Positions 1 to 6,517 of a DNA stretch of 7,141 nt are shown here, in pieces. The stretch is taken from contig JAGHYO010000109.1 of NCBI GenBank assembly GCA_017743605.1, positions 1 to 7,141 on the forward strand, written 5' to 3'. This DNA is from Thermoflexus sp. GTDB taxonomy: Bacteria; Chloroflexota; Anaerolineae; Thermoflexales; Thermoflexaceae. Under the pieces are notes generated by a model. It was given only the letters and a program-made list of their open reading frames with translations. It was not told where the DNA came from and made no database searches. The stretch's first letter is position 1. Each line of letters begins with the position of its first letter. The position numbers and the translations under genes are program-made.

Positions 1-1
1 C

Positions 2-1219
2 CTGGAGGCGGAGGATCTGCAGCCGGTCGAGCCGGAGGAGCCTTTGTGGATCCCGCTGCCGCCGGAGGAAAAGCTGCCGGAGGCCTTCCGCTTCCGCGGC
101 TTCCTGGACGGGGTTCAGCGCACGGTGCTGGCCGGGGTGCTGCGGACCCCGGAGGGCATCCGGGTGCCGGTCTACCGCGCCCGGGTGATGGCCGGCCTTC
201 TGGTTCGGGAGGGCACGACGCCCCGCATGGGGCCGGTCCGGGCCTGGGATCTCCTGGTGGCCCCCTTCCGGGCGATGGGAGAGGATCCGAAGGACCTGGC
301 GGCCTCCCTGCGGCGCCAGGGCCTGCCTGCCTGGACCGGTCATGAGGCCTTCGGCGCTGGCCTGGACCCGGAGATCCTCTCCGGGCTGCTGGGCCCACGG
401 CCTGCGTGGATCCTGGCCGACACCAGCTATCGGGGCCTCTCGGAAGGCTCCCATTCTTTCCTGATCTCCTCCTCGGACCTAATGCGCGAGCGGGAGGTCC
501 GCGCCCGGGCTCAGGGGCGGGTGGCCCATCTGCGCCAGGTCCTGGAGCTGCTGCTGCTTCTGGCGATCCGCTTTCCTGAAGCCAAGCTGCTGGATTCGGC
601 GGAGTTGGCCCATCTCCCCCCGGACGCGCCGGTCCTGGTGGACGGGCCGCTGCTCCTGGGCACTCGCCGCCGGAGGTGGCTGACCACCCTCCTCTCCCAC
701 ATGGAGCTGCCCGACATCGGGGAGGAGCGCCTGGAGCGGCGGCTGCTACAGAACGCTGTGGGGCTGGTCAAGGGACATCGCCTGCGGCCGCGGAATCTGG
801 ACGTGGTGCTGCGGCTGCCGGAGGGCCACCGCACCGGGTTCCACGCCTTCCACCGGGAGGTGGAGGTCCACGGGCGCTCCCTGCAGGAGGACGTGGAGGC
901 GGACGAGGATCACCGGTATCCCTCCTGGCATCTGACCGCCTACGTTCGCCTGCGGGAGAGCCGGGAGAGCCAGCTGGCCGGCCTGGTCCGCATCGACCTG
1001 CTGCGGCCGGATCCGGATCGGGAGTCCGAGCCGCTCTCTCTGGAAGAAAAACGGATCCTGAGCCTGTGGGCGGCATCGGTCTACCGGGAGCGGCGGCCCT
1101 ATCTGCCAGGGGGGCGGGAGCAGCCTTTCCCCATCTCCCTTCTGGAGCGGTCCCTGCACGCGCGCATGCCACCGCCCATGGCCCTGGCGGGAAGCCTGCG
1201 CCTGGAGGGCGGCGGATGA
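2..1219 (+). CDS. NurA-like nuclease-domain protein, 5' end outside the window
   Basis: The frame is open to the left edge. The first possible start inside the window is TTG at 44, but the purine-rich GGAGGAG at 34-40 lies only 3 nt before it, so I think the true start lies upstream. Numbering from the TTG codon, the protein has an early Asp-Gly (D22 in FLDGVQRT), a second Asp-Gly after a hydrophobic strand (D200 in LVDGPLLLG), a VGLVKGH segment (239-245), an EGHRTGFHAF segment, and a tryptophan-led strand (W295) followed by AGLVRIDLL. This order of two Asp-Gly strands, a 'VGxVK' helix and a late 'GLVRID' strand matches my memory of the NurA fold, the metal-dependent 5'-3' nuclease that partners the HerA translocase in DNA end processing. 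No HerA gene is in view; it could lie upstream. The stop codon overlaps the next ATG (ATGA), so the two genes are probably co-translated. Family assignment is moderate and catalytic competence is not shown. Confidence 0.6.
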   Translation: MEAEDLQPVEPEEPLWIPLPPEEKLPEAFRFRGFLDGVQRTVLAGVLRTPEGIRVPVYRARVMAGLLVREGTTPRMGPVRAWDLLVAPFRAMGEDPKDLAASLRRQGLPAWTGHEAFGAGLDPEILSGLLGPRPAWILADTSYRGLSEGSHSFLISSSDLMREREVRARAQGRVAHLRQVLELLLLLAIRFPEAKLLDSAELAHLPPDAPVLVDGPLLLGTRRRRWLTTLLSHMELPDIGEERLERRLLQNAVGLVKGHRLRPRNLDVVLRLPEGHRTGFHAFHREVEVHGRSLQEDVEADEDHRYPSWHLTAYVRLRESRESQLAGLVRIDLLRPDPDRESEPLSLEEKRILSLWAASVYRERRPYLPGGREQPFPISLLERSLHARMPPPMALAGSLRLEGGG

Positions 1220-2046
1220 GCGGGGGAAAGAGCGTGATCGATCGGGCGGCGGAGCGCGCGCGCCGGGCCCTGGCGGCCGGGGAGGAGATCCTCCTGATCC
1301 TCCGCTGCGCCGGCTGCGGGGCGGAGCGGGAGCGGCGGGTCCGGCCCGGCCTTCGGGTCGTGGAGGAGCGGGCCGAGGGCGCCTTTCGGACGCTTCTTCT
1401 GGAGCGGGAAGGGCGCCCGGCCGTTCGGCTGAAGATCTTCTCCGGCCGGCAGCCTGTGGAGTCGCTCCTGCTGGAGCATGAGCCCGAGAGAGCCCCGGCC
1501 GGCGTTTCTGTTCTCTATCTTCACGCCCGGGAGCTCCTGGAGGATCCTCGCCGCTGGCGGCCGCATCGCGTGGAAGGGATGCGCCCGCTGTTTTGCGCCT
1601 CATGCCGGGAGGCGTTCCGGGCCTTCCGCCGGCAGGCGGAGGAGGTCTCCCGTCGGACCGGCGTGCCGCTCCCCGGCTTCCCGTATCGATACGGGATCGC
1701 GCGCTGCTGGAAGTGCGGGGAGGAGATCCTGGCCTTCGCATGGACCGACGAGGGATGGCCGAAGGCGGAGCCTCCCTCCCCTCGTCCGCGGACCGTTCAG
1801 TGGAGGTTCTCCCGGACGATCGGGAGCTCTTACTGGGCCAACACGTGTCCGTTCTGCGGCGCGATCCAGGGGGACTGGTTTCTTCATCACGAGCCGGATG
1901 GGCCGTTCTTCGCGGCCTTCCAGCGGGAGCCCTGGGAGAAAGACGATCCATGGCGGTGGCTGGAGGACATGGTGCGGATCGCCCGCTGGCGCATCGAAGG
2001 GGGCGCTGGAAGAAGGTTCCCACCGGAAGCAGATGTCTCGCCTTAG
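1216..2046 (+). CDS. Unrecognised protein with four CxxC pairs (probable double zinc ribbon)
   Basis: The 276-residue product starts at the ATG inside the ATGA overlap with the preceding gene. The frame stays open upstream of this ATG, but that part only shadows the NurA-like gene. Four Cys-x-x-Cys pairs are visible: C31/C34 (CAGCG), C127/C130 (CASC), C164/C167 (CWKCGEE) and C211/C214 (CPFCG). The first and last three have the look of zinc-ribbon knuckles, so two four-cysteine metal sites could form. A basic Arg/Glu-rich segment (35-75) follows the first pair, and an aromatic, acidic region follows the last pair (about 220-255: HHEPDGPFF, WEKDD, WRWLEDM). There is no signal peptide or membrane segment, so it is likely cytoplasmic. 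I do not recognise the family. Coupling to a NurA-like gene suggests a nucleic-acid or nuclease-partner role, but that is context only. Confidence 0.8.
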   Translation: MSGGKSVIDRAAERARRALAAGEEILLILRCAGCGAERERRVRPGLRVVEERAEGAFRTLLLEREGRPAVRLKIFSGRQPVESLLLEHEPERAPAGVSVLYLHARELLEDPRRWRPHRVEGMRPLFCASCREAFRAFRRQAEEVSRRTGVPLPGFPYRYGIARCWKCGEEILAFAWTDEGWPKAEPPSPRPRTVQWRFSRTIGSSYWANTCPFCGAIQGDWFLHHEPDGPFFAAFQREPWEKDDPWRWLEDMVRIARWRIEGGAGRRFPPEADVSP

Positions 2047-2104
2047 GGGCCTTCCGGAATAAAAGGGATCTTGCCTCCCGGGCTCGCTGGATTTACCATG
2101 GCTT

Positions 2105-2147
2105 CCAAACAAAAAACGCCTCGCCGGTCCGGCCACCGGGCGAGGCG
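2105..2147 (-). terminator. Strong rho-independent terminator facing the minus strand
   Basis: On the + strand a stem of nine pairs, CGCCTCGCC (2117-2125) with GGCGAGGCG (2139-2147), is extended inward by GGT/ACC (2126-2128 with 2135-2137) across one bulged G, and closes on the 6-nt loop CCGGCC. Six A's and then a further A-rich run (2107-2116) sit on the left. Read on the minus strand, this is a GC hairpin followed directly by TTTTTTGTTT, the classical intrinsic terminator. The + strand side after the stem has no T-run, so it is not clearly bidirectional. No minus-strand gene that would need it is visible. Confidence 0.75.
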
Positions 2148-2168
2148 GCGTCGCGGGGCGGGTAGGGC

Positions 2169-2237
2169 GCCCCGGCGGGAAGAAGTTTAACACAGCGCGC
2201 CCGCCGCGGGCAAGAGGCCCCGGCGGGCGCTTGGTTT
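2169..2237 (+). promoter_or_regulatory. Attenuator-like pair of mutually exclusive hairpins
   Basis: The 11-mer GCCCCGGCGGG occurs twice, at 2169-2179 and 2217-2227. The segment between them, CCCGCCGCGGGC (2200-2211), can pair with either copy, each time with C2207 bulged. With the right copy the helix is extended by GCG/CGC (2197-2199 with 2228-2230) to 14 pairs around a 5-nt loop, followed by TTGGTTTG, a weak U-tract. With the left copy it forms 11 pairs around a 20-nt loop. This is the geometry of an antiterminator/terminator switch, or simply a terminator for the upstream gene pair. No leader peptide or known riboswitch core is recognised, and such GC-rich DNA forms chance stems easily. 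Confidence 0.4.
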
Positions 2238-2245
2238 GACAAACC
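2233..2245. promoter_or_regulatory. Perfect 13-bp dyad upstream of the methyltransferase gene
   Basis: GGTTTG-A-CAAACC is a perfect inverted repeat with a one-base centre, lying 19 bp before the start codon at 2265. A one-base loop cannot form a hairpin, so it would act, if at all, as a DNA operator for a dimeric regulator. This position is where control sites of restriction-modification genes often lie, but no controller-protein gene is in the window. It also contains TTGACA (2236-2241), but no -10 element follows at a suitable distance. Confidence 0.3.
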
Positions 2246-2264
2246 CGGTAGGGGGAACGAACCA

Positions 2265-5141
2265 ATGCCCGCTAAGGTTACGGAGAGAACTTTCTATCCG
2301 CATCTTCTGGATCTTATCCGTAAGCATGGCGGAGAGGGGGCCGCTGAAATCAAATGCGATACGACGCCGGATTTGGTCTTCCGGCTGCCCGAGATTCCAG
2401 ACACTCAATGGCTTCTTTCCGTTAAGATCGGAGAAGCCGTCTCCATCCTCAAGGATGCCTTCCTTCAGTATCTTGCCCACAAGCGGCACTGCGGTCTGGA
2501 TTATGGATTGATTCTGCTCTTGCCTGATGAGGTCCGACGCCTTTCCTTGGATCCCCATTCGCTCAGCCGCTTCCTGTCTGCATCGAGCGTGGTCGCTCTG
2601 ATCGACACCCCTTTCGTTCAGAGCGAGATCCGGGCGCCATTCCCGGACATCCTGAATTTCCTGAAGACGGGCGTCGCTCCCAAGATTCACCAGAAGATCG
2701 AGCAGGGCTACCCGCTTCCCCTGGTTATTCAACTGTTGCGCGAGCAGGTCCTGGAGATGATGCAGAAGATCCGGCTCTCCGAGGAGCGGCTGGTGAAGAT
2801 CATCGCCGGACGGGACCTGCTGGCGGGGCTGGGCAGGATCCGAGAGGATGAGGCGGATCAGGTCCTCCGATTTCTGTCCGCCTACCTGCTGCTCAGCCAG
2901 CTTCTCTTCCTCAGGCTCTTAGCCCCGGCTCTGAAGGATCGGATCTCCCTGCCGGATCCGCGAGAGGTGGATCGGGACCGCCTGCGAGAAATCTTTCGGA
3001 GGATTCTGGACATCAACTATCGCCCGATCTACGAAACGGACGTCCTGGACTTTGTGGATGAGAAATATATCCGGCAAACCTACGATCTGATCACCGGGCT
3101 CCGGATCGAGCGGGTTCGCTATGAGCTGCCGGGCCGTCTTTTCCACGAGCTGATGCCCCCAACCATCCGCAAGCTTCTGGCGGCCTTCTACACCCGACCC
3201 CAGGCAGCGCGCCTCCTGGCATGGCTGGCCATCGAGGACGCCGGGGCGTCCGTGATGGATCCGGCCTGCGGATCCGGAACCATCCTGGTCGAAGCCTACC
3301 GGCGCAAGCGGCTGCTGTGGAGCGGCCCCTCATCCCCCCATCGGCGCTTTTGCGAAGAGGGCCTGACGGGGATCGATATCATGCCGTTCGCTGCCCACCT
3401 GGCCGTGGCCAACCTGGCGGCCATGGAGCCGGAGACCACCCTCGCTCAGGTCCGCATCGGGGTGGCCAACAGCCTGGAGTTAGGCCCGCAAGGTCGCATC
3501 CAGGCCGGCGCAGGGATGCTTCTGCTGCCCGGCTGGGAGCAAACGATGGGCGTCGGGTCCCGGGCCGCCGGACGCGGACCCCGTGGGGAGCCGACGGAGT
3601 TCGAGTTGAGGCCGGTAAAGGTCCTGCTGATGAATCCCCCTTTCACAAAGATCGAGCGGGGAATCCAGCGGCACTTCTCCCTGGAACGCTTCAAGGAAAT
3701 CTGTGGGGGCGAAGTGGGCCTGTGGGGACACTTCCTGGCGCTGGCCCACAACTTTGTGGAGGAGGACGGCATTATCGGCGCGGTCATTCCCATCAACTTC
3801 CTTCGGGGAAGGGAGAGCCGGAAGATCCGGGATTTCGTGTTCAGCGAATGGTCCCCGCTCTACATTCTGAAGCCCGTTCTGAATTACGGATTCTCGGAGT
3901 GGGCGGAATATCGGGACATCATCCTCATCGCGCGCCGCCGGAAGCCTTCTCCGAATCACCGGGTCCGCTTTGCCCTGATCAAAACGGATCTGACCCAACT
4001 CGGAGAGCAACAGATCGATCGGATCGCTGAAGACATCCGCCGCCACAAGAGGCTGCGCCGGGAGGATCTCGACATCGAATCGTTTTCCATAAAGGATCTA
4101 CGTCAGCGCATGAACAACATGATGTGGTTTTGCAGCACCGGGGATTTCCGGCGGCGGGACGTTCTGGTGGAGTTCGTGGAGAAATTTTTCGACATCCTGA
4201 AGCCTCCCGCTCAGGGGGATTTCGCTACCGGCTACCGTCCGGAAGGTGGCGCGGCCGGGTTTCTATTCCTCACTCGGGAGGGGGAAGGCCGGACCGAAGA
4301 GGCCTTTCTCTTATTTCGGGATGAGGACGAGAAAAAAGACGAGATTCAGGCCAGATCTCGCCGTCAGTGGGCTACATTTCGGATCGAGCGAAGCGTCCTT
4401 CTACCTTCCCTGCGCACTCCGGTCGGCCTTCGAACAATGGGCCTGGACGGGCGATGGGACTACCTGGCTGTGAGGCCCTATTCCGACCTCTCCGGGGTAT
4501 GCTGCGCTGCGGGCCTCAAGATGCCGGGGAAGGAATTCTGGGAGAGCCTCGCCAGGGATCTGGAAAGGATTAGGGGGCATGGCCTGGTCGCGCAGAGGTT
4601 GAATCCCTTTTCGCCCAACACCCGCCTCATCGCGTTCTTCTCCGACAAGCCGGTCTATCCGTCTGACCTTTTCCATGTCATCCGCCTGGAGGATCCCGAG
4701 CATGTGAAGGCCCTGGTGGTCCTTTTGAATTCGGCGATCTTCCTGGCCCAGGTTTTCCTGATCCGCGAAGAGACAACGGGCCGCTATCTGCATCTCCGAA
4801 TCTACGATCTGGAAGAGTGCGCCCTGATTCCCGACAGCCGCCGGGCTCGCGCCCTGGCCCGGATTTACGATCGGTTCTCCGACACGGAGTTCCCCTCCCT
4901 CCGCGATGGGCTGGATCGGAACTTCAATGCACGCTACAAGATGTTCTGGCAAGAGAAGCGGTCCGGACAGATGGGATTGCCCCTCCTCCCGGAATTGGCC
5001 GATCCCCATCCGACGCGGCTGGAATTCGATCTGGAGGTCTGTCGGGCCCTCCGGGTGAAGGTTTCGGGAGAGGAGATGATTCGGGTTTACACGGCCATCA
5101 CGATGGAGATGATCCTTACCCGAGGGCTTCAAAGGGACTGA
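2265..5141 (+). CDS. Type IIG-like restriction-modification protein (nuclease-like region, N6-adenine methyltransferase, recognition domain)
   Basis: The 958-residue protein starts at ATG 2265 behind AGGGGG (2250-2255). Residues 1-130 look like a PD-(D/E)XK nuclease: P35-D36, then a strand with S52-V53-K54, a helix containing Q68-Y69, and a strand YGLILLLP. The usual acidic residue two before the lysine is serine. A mainly helical linker (about 130-300) leads to the methyltransferase core: motif X F308-Y-T-R-P312, motif I D332-P-A-C-G-S-G338 for S-adenosylmethionine binding, the acidic strand D371 in GIDIMPF, and motif IV N457-P-P-F460, the catalytic tetrad of adenine-N6 enzymes. The order X-I-IV then recognition region is gamma class. 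About residues 600-958 look like a target-recognition region, with LLNSA at 820-824 and GRYLHLRIYDLE at 839-850 followed by an Ile-Pro, as in type IIG enzymes and HsdS-like domains. It would methylate adenine in a specific DNA site and, if the nuclease is active, cut unmodified DNA. An orphan methyltransferase is the alternative. No partner R or S gene is nearby. Confidence 0.88.
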   Translation: MPAKVTERTFYPHLLDLIRKHGGEGAAEIKCDTTPDLVFRLPEIPDTQWLLSVKIGEAVSILKDAFLQYLAHKRHCGLDYGLILLLPDEVRRLSLDPHSLSRFLSASSVVALIDTPFVQSEIRAPFPDILNFLKTGVAPKIHQKIEQGYPLPLVIQLLREQVLEMMQKIRLSEERLVKIIAGRDLLAGLGRIREDEADQVLRFLSAYLLLSQLLFLRLLAPALKDRISLPDPREVDRDRLREIFRRILDINYRPIYETDVLDFVDEKYIRQTYDLITGLRIERVRYELPGRLFHELMPPTIRKLLAAFYTRPQAARLLAWLAIEDAGASVMDPACGSGTILVEAYRRKRLLWSGPSSPHRRFCEEGLTGIDIMPFAAHLAVANLAAMEPETTLAQVRIGVANSLELGPQGRIQAGAGMLLLPGWEQTMGVGSRAAGRGPRGEPTEFELRPVKVLLMNPPFTKIERGIQRHFSLERFKEICGGEVGLWGHFLALAHNFVEEDGIIGAVIPINFLRGRESRKIRDFVFSEWSPLYILKPVLNYGFSEWAEYRDIILIARRRKPSPNHRVRFALIKTDLTQLGEQQIDRIAEDIRRHKRLRREDLDIESFSIKDLRQRMNNMMWFCSTGDFRRRDVLVEFVEKFFDILKPPAQGDFATGYRPEGGAAGFLFLTREGEGRTEEAFLLFRDEDEKKDEIQARSRRQWATFRIERSVLLPSLRTPVGLRTMGLDGRWDYLAVRPYSDLSGVCCAAGLKMPGKEFWESLARDLERIRGHGLVAQRLNPFSPNTRLIAFFSDKPVYPSDLFHVIRLEDPEHVKALVVLLNSAIFLAQVFLIREETTGRYLHLRIYDLEECALIPDSRRARALARIYDRFSDTEFPSLRDGLDRNFNARYKMFWQEKRSGQMGLPLLPELADPHPTRLEFDLEVCRALRVKVSGEEMIRVYTAITMEMILTRGLQRD

Positions 5142-5222
5142 GGGGCGATGCGATGATCTCCTCAAGAGACAATGAGCGGAAGGCGATTCTCAAATTTTGA
5201 TCTTCGTTTTCGATGCCTGGGA

Positions 5223-5245
5223 GGGGTCGGGGGTGGCGCTTCTTT
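5223..5245 (+). repeat. 23-bp near-copy of an internal kelch-gene segment
   Basis: The bases at 5223-5245 match 6133-6155 inside the kelch gene at 21 of 23 positions: GGGGTCGGGG, two mismatches, then GGCGCTTCTTT. An 8-mer, CGATGCCT, also occurs a little upstream of both copies (5211-5218 and 6105-6112), with about 16 nt less between the two elements in the left copy. Read in matching phase, both encode a Gly-Val-Gly-x-Gly-Ala-Ser sequence. It could be the remnant of a second kelch-type gene or a chance match in GC-rich DNA. Confidence 0.3.
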
Positions 5246-5267
5246 TGACCGTCCAGGCCTGAACCGC

Positions 5268-5348
5268 CCGCGCCGGGAGGTTCCCATGCTCTTCGCCCTG
5301 GCCGACCGCCTGGTCCTGATCCCGGAGGGCTGGGAGCTTCGCTTCCGC
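5268..5348 (+). repeat. 81-bp direct repeat, left copy
   Basis: This stretch is the same as 6877-6957 except for 6 mismatches without gaps (offset 1,609). It covers a ribosome binding site (GGGAGG) and the first 21 codons of a small gene. Similarity stops abruptly at both ends: the flanks before 5268 and after 5348 do not align with those of the right copy. Confidence 0.85.
5286..5348 (+). pseudogene. Truncated 5' copy of the 70-codon gene at 6895
   Basis: The ATG at 5286 follows GGGAGG with the same spacing as in the intact copy. The product begins MLFALADRLVLI, then differs at only two of the next nine residues (P for L, W for R). After codon 21 the sequence no longer matches. The frame runs on to a stop at 5501, but most of that is out of frame within the kelch signal peptide and first blade, so the last 50 codons are unlikely to be a functional product. 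It may still be translated, because its start signals are intact and its terminal codons overlap the kelch gene. I read it as a gene broken when the kelch gene arrived or when the locus was duplicated. Confidence 0.6.
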
Positions 5349-5382
5349 TATGGGCCTCGCCTGCCAGTGAAGGGAGGTCAAA

Positions 5383-6468
5383 ATGCGAAAGCCATTGAGG
5401 GCTTGGAGCTTGACTGCGCTTGTTGTCCTGGCGCTGATTTCCCCTTTGCATCATACGGTTGTCGCCCAGGGCAACTGGGTCAAGAAAGCGGACACGCCTA
5501 AGGCGGGGGGATTGGGGGAAGCCGTTGTCAGCACCGGAGACCACGCATACATTTTGCGATGCTACAGCACAGGGAATTGTCAATTCTGGCGGTATGATCC
5601 CGCAGATGATAGCTGGATCACACTCTCGGATTGGGCGCCGCCTGATCCCATCCCTCGCCCCAAGAACGGCACAGCCCTTGCCTGGGACGGCGGCGATTAC
5701 ATATACGCCCTCTTAGGCGCCGCCTACGATGAGAACAGGACCTATTTCTACCGCTACAGCATCTCTAAAGGCAGCTGGGAGAGATTGCCCGATACTCCTC
5801 ATTCCCAGGGAGCAGGAGACGCCATCACATGGTCCGGATATGACCGCAGGATTTATGCTTTCCTGGGAAGCGCGAGACACGGCACAGCCTTCGCCCGATA
5901 TCATCCCGACACGAAGTCCTGGGAGACATTGCCCTCGCCCTGGGGGGTTACCGATGATGGGGCCTCCCTGGTCTGGGCAGGAGGAGAGTATCTATACGCG
6001 CTGCGGGGTGAATGGGAGGAGGAAACTCCTCACAACGACTTTGCAAGGTATAACGTCCGCACAGGGAGTTGGGAGACTATGGCTCCCATACCTGAGAACG
6101 AATGCGATGCCTCTAACCATGGAGGCGGATGCGGGGTCGGGGACGGCGCTTCTTTGCTCTGGGTTAGCGCATACCCTGATTATATTTTTGCTTTTGGTGG
6201 AGGAGGAGTTCTGGAAGACCCAGGCTACAATTTCTACCGCTACGCCATAGCGTGGAATCAATGGGAGAAATTGGCGCCAATCCCCTGTCCCGTTGGGTAC
6301 TGGAACGGAAACAGGCTGGGGTTCGTTAATGGGCGCGTTCATTACTGGCAAGGGGCCCCATCCACCTGGATATGCTCCGGATCCGCATTCTATATGTTCG
6401 ATTCATCCCCGCCCTTGCTGGAGCGGCGAGTTTATCTTCCACTTGTGAGCAAAGACTTTGCCCGTTGA
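5383..6468 (+). CDS. Secreted kelch-type beta-propeller protein with YLPLV C-terminal tail
   Basis: The start ATG follows a strong AGGGAGGT (5371-5378). Residues 1-28 form a signal peptide: basic MRKPLR, a hydrophobic core, and a VVA cleavage site before Q29. The rest has kelch-like blades ending in an aromatic-x-Arg/Tyr-Tyr ... Trp pattern: FWRYDPADDSW, FYRYSISKGSW, FARYHPDTKSW, FARYNVRTGSW, FYRYAIAWNQW, and a last FYMFDSS that lacks the tryptophan. The N-terminal GNWVKKADTP looks like the missing strand, so the ring may close as six blades. Six cysteines remain after cleavage, in three close or blade-matched pairs (C60/C66, C241/C250, C302/C331), which fits disulfides outside the cell. The last 14 residues, RRVYLPLVSKDFAR, carry the YLPLV tail often seen in exported Chloroflexota proteins. 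There are no catalytic motifs; a binding or surface role is likely. A frameshifted older gene start underlies its 5' end. Confidence 0.88.
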   Translation: MRKPLRAWSLTALVVLALISPLHHTVVAQGNWVKKADTPKAGGLGEAVVSTGDHAYILRCYSTGNCQFWRYDPADDSWITLSDWAPPDPIPRPKNGTALAWDGGDYIYALLGAAYDENRTYFYRYSISKGSWERLPDTPHSQGAGDAITWSGYDRRIYAFLGSARHGTAFARYHPDTKSWETLPSPWGVTDDGASLVWAGGEYLYALRGEWEEETPHNDFARYNVRTGSWETMAPIPENECDASNHGGGCGVGDGASLLWVSAYPDYIFAFGGGGVLEDPGYNFYRYAIAWNQWEKLAPIPCPVGYWNGNRLGFVNGRVHYWQGAPSTWICSGSAFYMFDSSPPLLERRVYLPLVSKDFAR

Positions 6469-6483
6469 GGGAGGTCTTTGAGC

Positions 6484-6517
6484 GCGGGACAGGCTGCAAT
6501 GCGGGACAGGCTGCAAT
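6484..6517 (+). repeat. 17-bp tandem duplication (two perfect units)
   Basis: GCGGGACAGGCTGCAAT occurs twice head to tail, at 6484-6500 and 6501-6517, with no mismatch. It lies between the stop of the kelch gene and the next frame. It could be a replication-slippage scar, the edge of a mobile or recombined segment, or a pair of binding sites. No matching inverted copy was seen elsewhere in the window, so an insertion sequence is not supported. Confidence 0.9.

Noticed and set aside
676..1215. Upstream extension of the four-CxxC gene
   Set aside because: It overlaps the NurA-like gene in another frame and is Gly/Ala/Pro-rich shadow sequence. The ATG in the ATGA overlap is the better start.
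746..2023. Long minus-strand open frame of 425 codons opposite the first two genes
   Set aside because: It is Arg/Pro/Ala/Gly-rich low-complexity translation typical of the antisense of GC-rich genes, and it crosses the boundary of two well-supported + strand genes.
2071..2099. Possible promoter TTGCCT, 17 bp, TACCAT
   Set aside because: Only four of six matches in each box; such matches are frequent by chance, and a transcript would have to pass the two GC-rich structures.
2236..2264. TTGACA as a -35 box for the methyltransferase gene
   Set aside because: At 17 bp the sequence is GAACCA-like with no -10 resemblance, and the transcript would start inside the gene.
2187..2732. Minus-strand frame of 181 codons ending just before the minus-strand terminator
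   Set aside because: Its position relative to the terminator is tempting, but the + strand here encodes the well-structured N-terminus of the methyltransferase and the antisense product shows no recognisable motif.
3221..4030. 269-codon + strand frame inside the methyltransferase gene
   Set aside because: It overlaps methyltransferase motifs I, II and IV in another frame and has the Gly/Arg/Pro-rich look of a shadow.
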